A DNA stretch of 64,000 bases from Corynebacterium kalidii. GTDB taxonomy: Bacteria > Actinomycetota > Actinomycetes > Mycobacteriales > Mycobacteriaceae. A program made the translations under genes and the position numbers. The notes under the pieces were generated by a model. It did no database searches. It was given only the letters and a program-made list of their open reading frames with translations, and had not been told where the DNA came from. The stretch spans positions 124,001 through 188,000 of the forward strand of contig NZ_JALIEA010000013.1 in the NCBI RefSeq assembly GCF_022869005.1, written 5' to 3'. Shown in pieces: positions 48,574 through 57,302 of the stretch; position 1 is the first letter of the stretch; every line of letters starts with the position of its first letter.

Positions 48574-49922
48574 ACAGGCTGACCCGGCCGACCTGGCTGA
48601 CGGAGGAGCCGCCGGCCGGCGTCGAGCAGGTCGGCGAACTCCTTGTCCGGCATGAGTGAACCACCGGTCAGCCAGGCGACATGGGTCCCCGGGGCGTCGG
48701 CGTCCCCGAGGCGCCCGGTGGCGACCAGGCCGGCACAGGCCGACGGTTCCAGGGCCAGTCCCCCGGTGTCGTGCGCCACGGCGAGCGCCCGCAGGAGGTC
48801 GTCGTCGGTGACGGTGGCGTAGCTGGCGACCAGCTCGCCGACGGTCCTCCCGACGAACCCGGACGGGCGTCCCACCGCGAGCCCGTCGGCGACGGTGGGT
48901 TCCCCGCGCCCGATATCCGCCACCCCGACCTCGTCATCCAGACCGGTGAGCCGGCCCAGCAGGAACGCCGGCATCGCCACCGGTTCGACGAAGACGCATC
49001 GGACGTCGTCGCCGAAGATTCTGGACAGCCCGTACGTGATGCCGCCCGGCGCCCCGCCGATCCCGCAGGGCAGGTACACCGTCAACGGGTGCCCCGCGTC
49101 GACCCGGACCGACGCCGCGGCCAACTGGCCGGCGAGTCTGCGGCCGGCGACGGCGTAACCGGCGAAGAGGCTGCGGGAGTTCTCGTCGTCGATGAAGTGG
49201 GCGTGCGGGTCCTGCCCGGCGGCGAGGCGTCCGGCGTGGACCGCGGCGGTGAAGTCCGTGTCGTGCTCGACGACCTCCACCCCGGAGGCCCGCAGCCGGT
49301 CTTTCTTCCACTGCTTGGCGTCGTGGGACATGTGTACCACCACGGAGAACCCCAGCACAGCGCCCATCAGGCCGATCGACATCCCCAGGTTGCCGGTCGA
49401 ACCGACGACGATGCGGCGCGTCGCCATCCGTTCCCGCACGGATTCCTCGAGGAACACCGTGGGGCCGGCCGACAGGTCGATGCCCAACTCCGCGGTGACG
49501 GTGAGCGCCGTCTCGAAGACCTCGTGGATCCCGCCCCGGGACTTCACCGAGCCGCTGACCGCGAGGGCGTCGTCCCGCTTCACCCACAGGTTACGGGGGA
49601 GTGGGCGGTTGAACTCGCGGGAGAGTGCGTCGCCGAGCGCCCCGACCTTCGTCAACGGGGACTCGATGATCCCGCCGAGGTCCCGGGTGTCGGGGAAGAG
49701 TTCCTCGACCAGTGGGGCGAACCAGCGGAAGCGGGCGTCCGCGGCGTCGACGAGGGCGTCGAGGGTGCTGTGGGTGCTGTGGGTGTTGTGGGGGTCGGAC
49801 CCTGGGACGGGGTCTGTGGCTGTGGTGCGGTTCGGGGCCCACACCGTGGGACGGCCGGCCGTGAGGTCGTCGAACACCGCCCGGTCGTGGTCGGAGGGGA
49901 GTGAATCCCGGAGAGTCTGCAT
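48558..49922 (-). CDS. dsdA: D-serine ammonia-lyase (DsdA)
   Basis: DsdA deaminates D-serine to pyruvate and ammonia using PLP and so detoxifies or consumes D-serine. The 454 residues contain NLWVKRDDALAVSGSVKSRGGIHEV with the PLP lysine, GSTGNLGMSIGLMGAVLG for phosphate binding, MSHDAKQWKKDRLRASGVEVVEH and PCGIGGAPGGITYGL. TACACT stands 8 nt upstream of ATG 49922 on the minus strand, a leaderless layout. Residues 45-53 (HNTHSTHST) come from a three-copy 9-bp DNA repeat (49763-49789). GTGGCAGAG repeats upstream may be an operator. Confidence 0.93.
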   Translation of the reverse strand: MQTLRDSLPSDHDRAVFDDLTAGRPTVWAPNRTTATDPVPGSDPHNTHSTHSTLDALVDAADARFRWFAPLVEELFPDTRDLGGIIESPLTKVGALGDALSREFNRPLPRNLWVKRDDALAVSGSVKSRGGIHEVFETALTVTAELGIDLSAGPTVFLEESVRERMATRRIVVGSTGNLGMSIGLMGAVLGFSVVVHMSHDAKQWKKDRLRASGVEVVEHDTDFTAAVHAGRLAAGQDPHAHFIDDENSRSLFAGYAVAGRRLAGQLAAASVRVDAGHPLTVYLPCGIGGAPGGITYGLSRIFGDDVRCVFVEPVAMPAFLLGRLTGLDDEVGVADIGRGEPTVADGLAVGRPSGFVGRTVGELVASYATVTDDDLLRALAVAHDTGGLALEPSACAGLVATGRLGDADAPGTHVAWLTGGSLMPDKEFADLLDAGRRLLRQPGRPGQPVQAGG

Positions 49923-49930
49923 GGCGTCCC

Positions 49931-50041
49931 AGTGTAGAGCGGGGGTTGTGGCAGAGCGTCCTGCAGCGTGGCAGAGGCAACGGGCGATTCAGGGGTCGAA
50001 ATCGACCTGTGGGTCTGCCAGTCTGCCGGGGGCTCTGCCAC
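49931..50041. promoter_or_regulatory. dsdA promoter with three GTGGCAGAG elements
   Basis: The -10 TACACT is on the minus strand (49931-49936). GTGGCAGAG occurs at 49948-49956 and 49968-49976, 20 bp apart, and inverted as CTCTGCCAC at 50033-50041. The first copy reaches into the expected -35 region. GGTCGA/TCGACC forms a small hairpin between them (49994-50007). No other gene lies in this 192-bp spacer. Confidence 0.5.
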
Positions 50042-50080
50042 CTCGTCCGGGGAGGGCCGGGGAATCCGGGAGAAAACGAC

Positions 50081-50110
50081 AGAACCCCCGGTCCGAAGAC
50101 CGAGGGTTCT
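50081..50110 (-). terminator. Rho-independent terminator after tRNA-Ser(GGA)
   Basis: Bases 50081-50093 pair with 50098-50110 (12 of 13) around loop CGAA. On the minus strand the stem is followed by GTCGTTTTCT, closing the tRNA transcript. Confidence 0.85.
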
Positions 50111-50114
50111 GCTG

Positions 50115-50203
50115 TGGCGGAGGATAGGGGATTTGAACCCCTGTGGGATGTAACTCCCTCACGCGTTCCAGGCGTGTGACATAGGCCGCTAGTCGAATCC
50201 TCC
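50115..50203 (-). tRNA. tRNA-Ser (anticodon GGA)
   Basis: An 89-nt class II tRNA on the minus strand: GGAGGAT pairs with ATCCTCC, discriminator G, CCA encoded (50115-50117). The anticodon loop CTGGAAC contains GGA, reading UCU/UCC; GGTTCAAATCC T loop and long variable arm are present. Confidence 0.95.
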
Positions 50204-50341
50204 GCCGAGAAATATACACATGTCGGTGTCGGATACGCAAAATCGCGGTGAAAGCGCTGGTGAGACCATGTATTCGGGCAGATTCGCGTGTGTGGCGGTG
50301 CGCGTGTCGGCTCCGTGTTGGCTCCCGGGCCCTGCCGTTGC

Positions 50342-50347
50342 TACTAT
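50342..50347 (+). promoter_or_regulatory. -10 hexamer of the SRP RNA gene
   Basis: TACTAT ends 7 nt before the predicted 5' end of the RNA at 50355. Nothing else was recognised between tRNA-Ser and this hexamer. Confidence 0.65.
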
Positions 50348-50354
50348 GAGGGCC

Positions 50355-50440
50355 GGACGCCGCGCGGCGTGTATCTTGTGAACTCCCCCAGGGCAGGAAT
50401 GCAGCAAGGGTCAACGAGCTCTAGCGGGTGCGCGGTGTCC
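50355..50440 (+). ncRNA. ffs: Signal recognition particle 4.5S-type RNA
   Basis: This small bacterial SRP RNA guides nascent membrane proteins with Ffh. The core AGGGCAGGAATGCAGCAAGG holds the Ffh-binding domain with its asymmetric loop, preceded by GAACTCCCCC and followed by GTCAACGAGCTCTAGCGGG. Terminal arms GGACGCCGCGC (50355-50365) and GCGCGGTGTCC (50430-50440) pair apart from one wobble position. A T-run (50446-50452) lies just downstream. Nearness to dnaX is common in bacteria. Exact ends may differ by a few bases. Confidence 0.9.
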
Positions 50441-50529
50441 TTCAATTTTTTTCTGCCGCGGCCCCTGGTGAGGGGCGGGGTCGCGGAGTAGGTTCGGGGG
50501 TGGACCTGTTCTCCGCTGAAAGGCGCATC

Positions 50530-50583
50530 ATGCTCATCGACGACCGTCATCCCGCACACTGCCGTGCGTTGACGTCGTCGTAG
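50530..50583 (+). CDS. Putative 17-codon leader peptide upstream of ABC-F gene
   Basis: ATG 50530 is preceded by GAAAGG (50518-50523) at 6 nt. The frame encodes MLIDDRHPAHCRALTSS and stops at TAG 50581-50583, 11 bp before the hairpin that covers the ABC-F ribosome site. The peptide has no known motif. CGACGAC (50538-50544) and GTCGTCG (50574-50580) within it can pair, so ribosome position could alter folding. Translation is inferred, not shown. Confidence 0.45.
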   Translation: MLIDDRHPAHCRALTSS

Positions 50584-50593
50584 CCGGTTCGTC

Positions 50594-50633
50594 GGCTCCG
50601 TTGTCAGCGCAACCACTGACAACCCCCGGAGCC
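50594..50633 (+). promoter_or_regulatory. Hairpin sequestering the ABC-F ribosome-binding site
   Basis: GTTGTCAG (50600-50607) and CTGACAAC (50616-50623) form a perfect 8-bp stem with 8-nt loop. Outside it GGCTCC (50594-50599) pairs with GGAGCC (50628-50633). The only Shine-Dalgarno-like GGAG (50628-50631), 6 nt before ATG 50638, is inside this outer stem. There is no T-run, so translational rather than transcriptional control is suggested. Confidence 0.6.
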
Positions 50634-50637
50634 CACG

Positions 50638-52299
50638 ATGTCTACCACCCAGTCCCCGTCCGTCGTCCTGTCAGACGTGTCCTTCTCCTGGCCGGACGGC
50701 ACCACCGTCCTGGACCACGTCACCGCCGCCTTCGGCCCGGGGCGGACCGGCCTCCTCGGCGCCAACGGCACGGGGAAGTCCACGCTGCTGACGCTCATCG
50801 CCGGTGAACGCCACCCGATGTCAGGCACGGTGGTCACCCGCGGTGACATCGGCTACCTGCCCCAGAACCTGACACTGTCCACCGGCTCGACGGTGGCGGA
50901 CCTCCTCGGCGTCACGGACACACTCGAGGCGTTGCGCGCCATCGAGGCCGGCTCCGTCGAGGAGCGCCACGTCGACACCCTCGGCGGACGGTGGGGCGTC
51001 GAGGAGGAGGCCCGGCGTGCCCTCGACGGCGTCGGCCTCACCGGCGTCGGGGTCGACCGGACCGTGGGCACGCTCTCCGGTGGCGAGACGGTGCTCGCCG
51101 CCGTCGCCGGCCTCGAGCTGCACAACGGCTGGGACGAGGACGGCGGGGGCGTCGTCCTGCTGGATGAACCCACCAACAACCTCGACCGGCGTGCACGCCA
51201 CAGCCTCTACGGGGCCGTCGAGGCCTGGCGCGGTGCGCTGATCGTGGTCAGCCACGACGTCACCCTGCTCGACCTCATGGACGACACCGCGGAGTTGCGG
51301 GACGGGACCCTGACCCTCTTCGGCGGTGGCTACAGCGACTACCGGCGCCAGGTGGGGCAGGAGCAGGCCGCCGCCGCGCAGGCGTTGCGCACCGCCGAGC
51401 AGAAACTCAGGACGGAGAAGCGGCAACGCGCCCAGGCGCAGACGACACTGGCGCGTCGGCAGCGCTACGCCCGCACCGACTTCGTCAACCGGCGGAAACC
51501 CAAGATGATCATGAACCAGCGGAAGTCCGAGGCGCAGGTCTCCGCGGGGAAGCTGCGCGGTGACCTGGACGAGAAGGTCGTGCTCGCGCAGCGGGAGAAG
51601 GAGCGGCGGGAGGAACGGGTCCGTCGCGACCCGGCCATCCGGATCTCCTTGCCGGCCCCCGGCGTCCCGGCAGGTCGGCGGTTGCTCGAGTTCTCCGCGT
51701 GCCCCGACCCCGACGGGGGCCCGGTGGTGGTGCAGGGGCCCGAACGTGTTGCGTTGACCGGCCCCAACGGTATCGGCAAGACGCGGCTGCTGGAGATGCT
51801 CGTCCGGCAGCAGCACCGGGGCGGACCGTCCGGTGAGGTGCGTGGTGAGGCGCGTGGCTGTGTGCGTGTAGAGGCGTTCACCGACCGGATCGGCTACCTG
51901 CCGCAACGCCTGGACCACCTGGACGACGACGCCGACGTGATCGACACGGTGCGGGCGTCGGCGCCGGGCACCACGGTGGAGCAGGTGCGCGCGAATCTCG
52001 CCCGGTTCCTCTTCGACGGGGACGCCGTCCACCGCAGGGTGGGGGACCTCTCCGGCGGGGAGCGGTTCCGGGTCGCCCTGGCACGGATCCTGCTGGCACA
52101 ACCGGCGCACCAGGTGCTGGTGCTCGACGAGCCGACCAACAACCTGGACCTCGACAGCGTCGACGCCCTGGTCTCCGCGTTGGAGGACTACCGCGGCGCG
52201 GTGGTCGTGGTCAGTCACGACGACGTCTTCCTCGACCGGCTCGGCGTCGACACCTGGATCGCTCTCGACCGCGACGGTCTGCGGCGCGGGCGTCCGTGA
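50638..52299 (+). CDS. ABC-F family ATPase (ribosome-associated, possible antibiotic protection)
   Basis: The 553-residue soluble protein has two ABC domains and no membrane span. Domain 1: [18 protein letters not shown] and [12 protein letters not shown]. Domain 2: [27 protein letters not shown] and [13 protein letters not shown] charged helical linker (about residues 240-340, rich in Arg, Lys, Gln and Glu) would reach into the ribosomal E site, as in EttA and antibiotic-resistance ABC-F proteins. The leader peptide and hairpin before it resemble drug-induced attenuation. Whether it is housekeeping or resistance-related cannot be settled from the sequence alone. Confidence 0.9.
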   Translation: MSTTQSPSVVLSDVSFSWPDGTTVLDHVTAAFGPGRTGLLGANGTGKSTLLTLIAGERHPMSGTVVTRGDIGYLPQNLTLSTGSTVADLLGVTDTLEALRAIEAGSVEERHVDTLGGRWGVEEEARRALDGVGLTGVGVDRTVGTLSGGETVLAAVAGLELHNGWDEDGGGVVLLDEPTNNLDRRARHSLYGAVEAWRGALIVVSHDVTLLDLMDDTAELRDGTLTLFGGGYSDYRRQVGQEQAAAAQALRTAEQKLRTEKRQRAQAQTTLARRQRYARTDFVNRRKPKMIMNQRKSEAQVSAGKLRGDLDEKVVLAQREKERREERVRRDPAIRISLPAPGVPAGRRLLEFSACPDPDGGPVVVQGPERVALTGPNGIGKTRLLEMLVRQQHRGGPSGEVRGEARGCVRVEAFTDRIGYLPQRLDHLDDDADVIDTVRASAPGTTVEQVRANLARFLFDGDAVHRRVGDLSGGERFRVALARILLAQPAHQVLVLDEPTNNLDLDSVDALVSALEDYRGAVVVVSHDDVFLDRLGVDTWIALDRDGLRRGRP

Positions 52300-52401
52300 C
52301 GTCGTCGGCGGCTGCCCGTGGTGCACCCTGTCGGTTCCGGGCACCGCCCACTACACTCGGACGGGACATACCCGTTGAAGTCGAGGAGGTCCCGCGGGAC
52401 T

Positions 52402-53688
52402 ATGAAGCTCACCCACGCTAACACTGACGTGCTGAACACCCTGACGTCCCTGAGGGGCGAGGCGGACAAGGCCTACCAGGAACTCAAGGACCGGAACCTG
52501 TCGCTCGACCTCACGCGTGGCAAGCCTTCCGTCGAGCAGCTGGACCTCGCCAGTGACCTGCTCAGTCTCCCCGGGGTGAACTACACGACCTCCGACGGGG
52601 TGGACACCCGCAACTACGGTGGCGGCGACGGGATCATGGACATCCGGGCCCTGTGGGCGGAGGCGCTCGGGGTCGACCCGGCGTTGCTGATCGCCGGCGA
52701 CGCCTCCAGCCTGAACATCATGTTCGACCTGGTGTCCTGGTCGCACACCTTCGGCAACAACGACTCGGAACGTCCCTGGTCGGCCGAGGAGAAGGTCCGG
52801 TGGATCTGCCCCGTCCCGGGCTACGACCGCCACCACACCATCACCGAGACCTTCGGCTACGAGATGGTGACCGTGCCGATGACCGAGCAGGGGCCGGACC
52901 TGGATGCGGTGCGTGAGCTGGTCAAGGACCCCTCCGTGAAGGGCATGTGGACGGTCCCGGTGTTCTCGAACCCGACCGGCTGGACGGTCTCCCGCGAGGT
53001 GGCCGAGGGGCTGGCCGCGATGGAGACCGCCGCGCCGGACTTCCGTGTGGTGTGGGACAACGCCTACGCCGTGCACACGCTCACCGACGAGTTCCCGGAG
53101 AACATCGACATCGTCGCGGTGGCCGCCGAGCAGGGCAACCCGAACCGTTTCTGGGCGATGTCCTCCACCTCGAAGATCACCTTCGCCGGTGCCGGTGTGG
53201 CCTTCCTCAACTCCTCGGAGGAGAACCTCGACTGGTACCGGGGCATCGCCTCGGCCCGCGGGATCGGCCCGAACAAGGTCAACCAGCTCGCCCACGCCCG
53301 CTACTTCGGCAGCGCCGAGGGTGTCCGGGCGGTCATGCGCAAGCACGCCGGCATCCTGGCCCCGAAGTTCACCGCGGTCACGGGGATCCTCGAGCGTCGG
53401 CTCGGTGGGCTGGGGATCGCCGACTGGACGACCCCGTCCGGCGGCTACTTCATCTCGGTCGACGTCGTGGACGGCACGGCGGCGCGCGTCGTCGAGTTGG
53501 CGAAGAGCGCCGGGATCGCGCTGACCGGGGCGGGCGCGCCGTTCCCGTACAAGGACGACCCGGACAACCGCGTCCTGCGGCTCGCCCCCTCCATGCCGCC
53601 GATCGAGGAGGTCGAGGTCGCGATGGACGGTGTCGCCACGTGCATCCTGCTCGCCACCATCGAGGCGGCGGAGGCTGCCGGAGAGTAG
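52402..53688 (+). CDS. aspT: Aspartate aminotransferase, corynebacterial AspT type
   Basis: The 428-residue PLP enzyme belongs to the MocR-like type Ic aspartate aminotransferase group that I know from Corynebacterium just upstream of dnaX. LSLDLTRGKPSVEQLDLA, YGGGDGIMDIRALWAEALG, FSNPTGWTVSREV, VVWDNAYAVHTL and SSTSKITFAGAGVAF (PLP Lys258) are visible. It would interconvert aspartate and oxaloacetate. GAGGAGGT at 52383-52390 precedes ATG 52402. The SUFU-like gene follows after 3 bp. Confidence 0.88.
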   Translation: MKLTHANTDVLNTLTSLRGEADKAYQELKDRNLSLDLTRGKPSVEQLDLASDLLSLPGVNYTTSDGVDTRNYGGGDGIMDIRALWAEALGVDPALLIAGDASSLNIMFDLVSWSHTFGNNDSERPWSAEEKVRWICPVPGYDRHHTITETFGYEMVTVPMTEQGPDLDAVRELVKDPSVKGMWTVPVFSNPTGWTVSREVAEGLAAMETAAPDFRVVWDNAYAVHTLTDEFPENIDIVAVAAEQGNPNRFWAMSSTSKITFAGAGVAFLNSSEENLDWYRGIASARGIGPNKVNQLAHARYFGSAEGVRAVMRKHAGILAPKFTAVTGILERRLGGLGIADWTTPSGGYFISVDVVDGTAARVVELAKSAGIALTGAGAPFPYKDDPDNRVLRLAPSMPPIEEVEVAMDGVATCILLATIEAAEAAGE

Positions 53689-53691
53689 CCG

Positions 53692-54318
53692 GTGAATCTC
53701 GAGGAGACGACGTACTGGCTGGCGGACCTGCTCCCCGGCGAGTTCACCACCACCCGACGGCGGGTCAGCCAGAGCTTCCCGGAGTTCACCGTCGCCGAGC
53801 TCCAGCTCGGGGACGGTGGGGACGAGGCGGACGCGGAGACCGTGGCGGCCACCCTGGACGCCGCACGTATCGAACCGCAGCTGGCCACGGAGGACGGCTC
53901 GGACCTGAGGGTGGAGTACATCACCGTGACCACCGGGCACGGGCGTACCGCGCCCGACCTGGTCATGGCGGCGGCGACGATGATCGCCACCGACCCCGTC
54001 CAGCGCTCCCCCCAGCCCGGGCTGCTCCTGCCTGACCTGGGCTGGCATGTCGACGAGTCGATCACGGCCCGCCACGGGCTGCTGGTGCCCCCGTTCCTCT
54101 GGGAGGACGGGGTGCCGAACGTGCACGAGGTGAACTTCGGTGGCCGGCACGGTGGCGGAACCCACCACGAGTACACGCACCCGGGCCGGATGACCGTCTA
54201 CGCCCAGCTGGTGATGCTCACCGACGACGAGTACCGGGTGGCCGTCGACGGTGGCGCGACCGCGGCGCAGCAGATGCTGGCCACCACCCAGGCGAATCTG
54301 AACGATGTCTGGCGCTAG
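53692..54318 (+). CDS. Conserved hypothetical, possible suppressor-of-fused-like domain protein
   Basis: The 208-residue soluble protein starts at GTG 53692, 3 bp after aspT, so the two are probably co-transcribed. The second half (GLLLPDLGWHVDESITARHGLLVPPFLW, then MTVYAQLVMLTDDEYRVAVDGG) resembles bacterial SUFU-like domains, whose function in bacteria is largely unknown. I am not certain of the family. No signal, membrane segment or catalytic motif is seen. Confidence 0.55.
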   Translation: MNLEETTYWLADLLPGEFTTTRRRVSQSFPEFTVAELQLGDGGDEADAETVAATLDAARIEPQLATEDGSDLRVEYITVTTGHGRTAPDLVMAAATMIATDPVQRSPQPGLLLPDLGWHVDESITARHGLLVPPFLWEDGVPNVHEVNFGGRHGGGTHHEYTHPGRMTVYAQLVMLTDDEYRVAVDGGATAAQQMLATTQANLNDVWR

Positions 54319-54367
54319 CTCCGCCGGCGGGGCGGTGGCTGTCCGGCCGGCCTTGTAGGCTGGGTCC

Positions 54368-56857
54368 GTGGCTCTTTACAGGAAGTACCGGCCGGCGACG
54401 TTCGCCGAGGTCGTGGGGCAGGAACATGTGACCGAGCCGTTGTCGACGGCACTGGACAGCGGGCGGATCAACCACGCCTACCTGTTCTCGGGTCCACGCG
54501 GCTGCGGCAAGACCTCGTCGGCGCGCATCCTCGCCCGCTCCCTGAACTGCGAGCAGGGGCCGACGTCGTCCCCCTGCGGGGAGTGCGCCTCCTGTCTCGC
54601 CCTGGCCCCCGGTGGGCCGGGGACGCTGGACGTCACGGAGCTGGATGCCGCGACCCACAACGGTGTGGAGGACATGCGGGAGCTGCGCGACCGTGCCTTC
54701 TACGCGCCAGCGGATTCCCGCTACCGGGTCTTCATCATCGACGAGGCGCACATGATCTCCTCGGCGGGGTTCAACGCCCTGCTGAAGATCGTGGAGGAGC
54801 CGCCGGAGCACCTCATCTTCATCTTCGCCACCACCGAGCCGGAGAAGCTGCTGCAGACGATCCGGTCGAGGACACACAACTACCCCTTCCGCCTGCTGAC
54901 GCCACCGGCGATGCGGGGCCTGCTGGGCCGGGTGTGCGAGGACGAGGGCGCCGTCGTCGAGGACGCGGTGTATCCGCTGGTCATCCGTGCCGGTGGCGGG
55001 TCGCCGCGTGACTCGTTGAGCATCATGGACCAGCTTCTCGCCGGCGCCGGTGAGGAGGGTGTCACTTACAGCCGGGCGGTGGCTCTGCTGGGGTTCACCG
55101 ACACCTCGCTGATCGACCGCGCCGTCGACGCCCTGGCGAACCAGGACCAGGCGGGCCTGTTCGGCTGTGTCAGCGACGTCATCGACGCCGGCCACGATCC
55201 CCGACGGTTCGCGATGGACCTGCTCGACCGTTTCCGTGACCTCCTGGTGGTCCAGGCGGTGCCGGACGCGTTCGACACCGGGCTGGTCGACGCACCGGTG
55301 GACCAACGCGACGTCCTCACCGCGCAGGCACACGCGGTGGGTCAGGCGACGTTGACCAGGTGCGCGTCCCTGGTGAACGAGGGCCTGGCACAGATGCGTG
55401 GGGCGACCGCGCCGCGGCTGCTGCTGGAGATCCTGTGCGCCCGGATGTCGCTGCCCGCGGCGGGGATGACGGTCGAGGCACTGGCACAGCGTGTCGAGGC
55501 GCTCGAGGCCGGCGGGGGAGCCGCGGCGGCGCCGTCCGGGGGCGGACGTCCCTATGTGCGTAAGTCGAAGCGGGAGGCGGAGGCCGCCCGTGCCGCGGCC
55601 GAGGCTCCGGCCACCCCGGGGCAGGAGAGCCCTGCGGTGCCGGAGGCCCCGGCGACCCCGGCGGCTCCTGCGGCGTCCGCCCAACCGGCGCGTCCGGCCC
55701 AGCCGGCCCAGCAGGCGGAGAGCCCGGAGGACACCCGTCGTGCGGAGGCGGAACGTGCCCGGGAGATCATGCGTCGGCGGCGGAAGCCCGTCGTCGAGGA
55801 GACCACGGGTCCGCCGGCGGACACGCCCGCGGATGCCCCCGCCGACCCGCGCCCGGCAGATGTGCCCACCCCGGAGCCGGAGCCGGCACGGGAGCCAGTG
55901 TCGGACCCCGCCCCGGCGCCGGAGGTGGAGCAGCCGGAACCTGCCGCCGCACCGGCGGAGCATCCGGTCGGACGGTGGCCCGAGATCCTCGAGGCGGTGA
56001 AGGAGGCGAACCTCGCCGCCTGGATCGCCGCGCGTGACGCCACCGCCCAGGAAGGCCCGGTCGGCGAGGACGGTGTGGCCACGATCTCCCTGACCCACCA
56101 CACCGGGGCGCTGGCGAACTACATCAACGCGCCGGACCACGCCGCGGTGTACGCCGACGCGGTGGAGAAGGTCGTCGGTACCCGGGCGCGGGTCAGCGCC
56201 GGTGTGGGTGGCAGGTACCCCACGGAGCCGCCGGGAAAAGCTGAGGCTGCGGCGGAACCGCAGTCGGAGCCCGCTCCACAGGAGACGTCCGCCGCCGCTG
56301 AGCCGGTGACACCGGACCCGGTGGAGCCCTCGACGCCGGACCCGGTGGAACTGGCGTTGCAGCGGGCACGGCAGGTCGAGTCCTCGGCGCCTGAGCCGGC
56401 ACCTGCGCCGGAGCCACGCCAGCAGCCGGTGCAGCAGACCCCGGCACCACAGGCCCAGCAGCCGGTGCAGCAGCCGACCCAGCAGCCGGCACCCCAGCCG
56501 ACCCAACAGACCCAGCCGCCGGCCCAGAAACGGGAGCAGGAGGAACAGCTGTCCGGCTGGCGGGCGCGCCGGGCCAGGATCGACGCCAGGCGCGGGTCCG
56601 GCCAGGCCGAGACGTCCCCGCACTCCGGAGGGTTCAACGGTGTCCCGCTGCCGGAGGAGCCCGCCGAGCCCTGGGACGACGGTCCCGGAGGCTTCCCGCC
56701 GGACCCTGAGGGGCCGCAGGGCGTCGACCGTGCGGAGGCGGAGGAGGCCATGGCGCAGCTCGCCGACCCGTCGTCGGCGAACATCGACCGGCGCAGTGCC
56801 CTCGAGATCGCCGGTGAGCTCCTGGAGAAGAACCTCGGCGCTGAGCGCACCCGGTAG
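54368..56857 (+). CDS. dnaX: DNA polymerase III subunit gamma/tau (DnaX)
   Basis: The clamp-loader ATPase subunit of 829 residues has Walker A GPRGCGKTSSA (42-52), zinc Cys61, Cys70, Cys73 and Cys76, DEAH in FIIDEAHMIS and the sensor region LIFIFATTEPEKLLQTIRSRTHNYPFR. From about residue 385 the protein is Pro/Ala/Glu-rich, ending in Gln/Pro repeats (QQPVQQTPAPQAQQPVQQPTQQPA region) that lengthen it well past E. coli tau (643). GTG 54368 lies 6 nt behind TAGGCT. ybaB and recR follow, a standard bacterial order. Confidence 0.95.
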   Translation: MALYRKYRPATFAEVVGQEHVTEPLSTALDSGRINHAYLFSGPRGCGKTSSARILARSLNCEQGPTSSPCGECASCLALAPGGPGTLDVTELDAATHNGVEDMRELRDRAFYAPADSRYRVFIIDEAHMISSAGFNALLKIVEEPPEHLIFIFATTEPEKLLQTIRSRTHNYPFRLLTPPAMRGLLGRVCEDEGAVVEDAVYPLVIRAGGGSPRDSLSIMDQLLAGAGEEGVTYSRAVALLGFTDTSLIDRAVDALANQDQAGLFGCVSDVIDAGHDPRRFAMDLLDRFRDLLVVQAVPDAFDTGLVDAPVDQRDVLTAQAHAVGQATLTRCASLVNEGLAQMRGATAPRLLLEILCARMSLPAAGMTVEALAQRVEALEAGGGAAAAPSGGGRPYVRKSKREAEAARAAAEAPATPGQESPAVPEAPATPAAPAASAQPARPAQPAQQAESPEDTRRAEAERAREIMRRRRKPVVEETTGPPADTPADAPADPRPADVPTPEPEPAREPVSDPAPAPEVEQPEPAAAPAEHPVGRWPEILEAVKEANLAAWIAARDATAQEGPVGEDGVATISLTHHTGALANYINAPDHAAVYADAVEKVVGTRARVSAGVGGRYPTEPPGKAEAAAEPQSEPAPQETSAAAEPVTPDPVEPSTPDPVELALQRARQVESSAPEPAPAPEPRQQPVQQTPAPQAQQPVQQPTQQPAPQPTQQTQPPAQKREQEEQLSGWRARRARIDARRGSGQAETSPHSGGFNGVPLPEEPAEPWDDGPGGFPPDPEGPQGVDRAEAEEAMAQLADPSSANIDRRSALEIAGELLEKNLGAERTR

Positions 56858-56975
56858 ATGCGCGAGGCGGCGCCCCGGTAAACTTCCCGGGGTACCGACA
56901 TTGCGGCGACGGCACAGACCACTGCAATGGCCATTGCACGACCACTGACCTGTACCGACAGCGGAGGGAAACACC

Positions 56976-57290
56976 GTGAACCAGCCCGACATGAACCAGA
57001 TCATGGCCCAGGCACAGCAGATGCAGCAGCAGCTCCAGGCGGCCCAGGCCGAGATCATGGCCTCCACCGTGGAAGGCACCGCCGGCAACGGACTGGTCAA
57101 GGTCGCCCTGCGCGGCTCCGGCGAGGTCGAGAGCCTGTCCATCGACCCGTCCGTCGTCGACCCGGAGGACGTCGAGACCCTCCAGGACCTCATCATCGGC
57201 GCCTACCAGGATGCCGGCGAGAACCTCAAGAGCCTCTCGAACGAGAAGATGGGCCCCCTGTCGCAGGGCCTCGACGGCCTCGGTTTCTAG
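56976..57290 (+). CDS. ybaB: YbaB/EbfC nucleoid-associated protein
   Basis: The 104-residue protein has the YbaB/EbfC fold: a Gln-rich N-terminal helix (MNQIMAQAQQMQQQLQAAQAEI), the small beta region VEGTAGNGLVKVALRGSGEVESLSIDP and a C-terminal helix. It binds DNA as a dimer and is often encoded between dnaX and recR, as here. GTG 56976 has GGAGGG upstream. A promoter of its own could lie in the 118-bp gap after dnaX. Confidence 0.93.
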   Translation: MNQPDMNQIMAQAQQMQQQLQAAQAEIMASTVEGTAGNGLVKVALRGSGEVESLSIDPSVVDPEDVETLQDLIIGAYQDAGENLKSLSNEKMGPLSQGLDGLGF

Positions 57291-57302
57291 GTCGCGACCA
57301 CC

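Noticed and set aside
49948..50041. GTGGCAGAG inverted repeats as a small structured RNA
   Set aside because: The long-range stem encloses a poorly paired middle, no promoter or terminator frames it, and placement just upstream of the dsdA promoter fits an operator better.
56400..56530. Gln/Pro repeats near the dnaX 3' end as a separate gene or frameshift slippage site
   Set aside because: The frame is continuous and such tails are common in actinobacterial DnaX; no A/T slippery run is present.
54218..57196. Minus-strand open frame of 992 codons opposite dnaX
   Set aside because: It covers dnaX and ybaB, both certain; its translation is Arg/Gly/Leu repeats without domain order.
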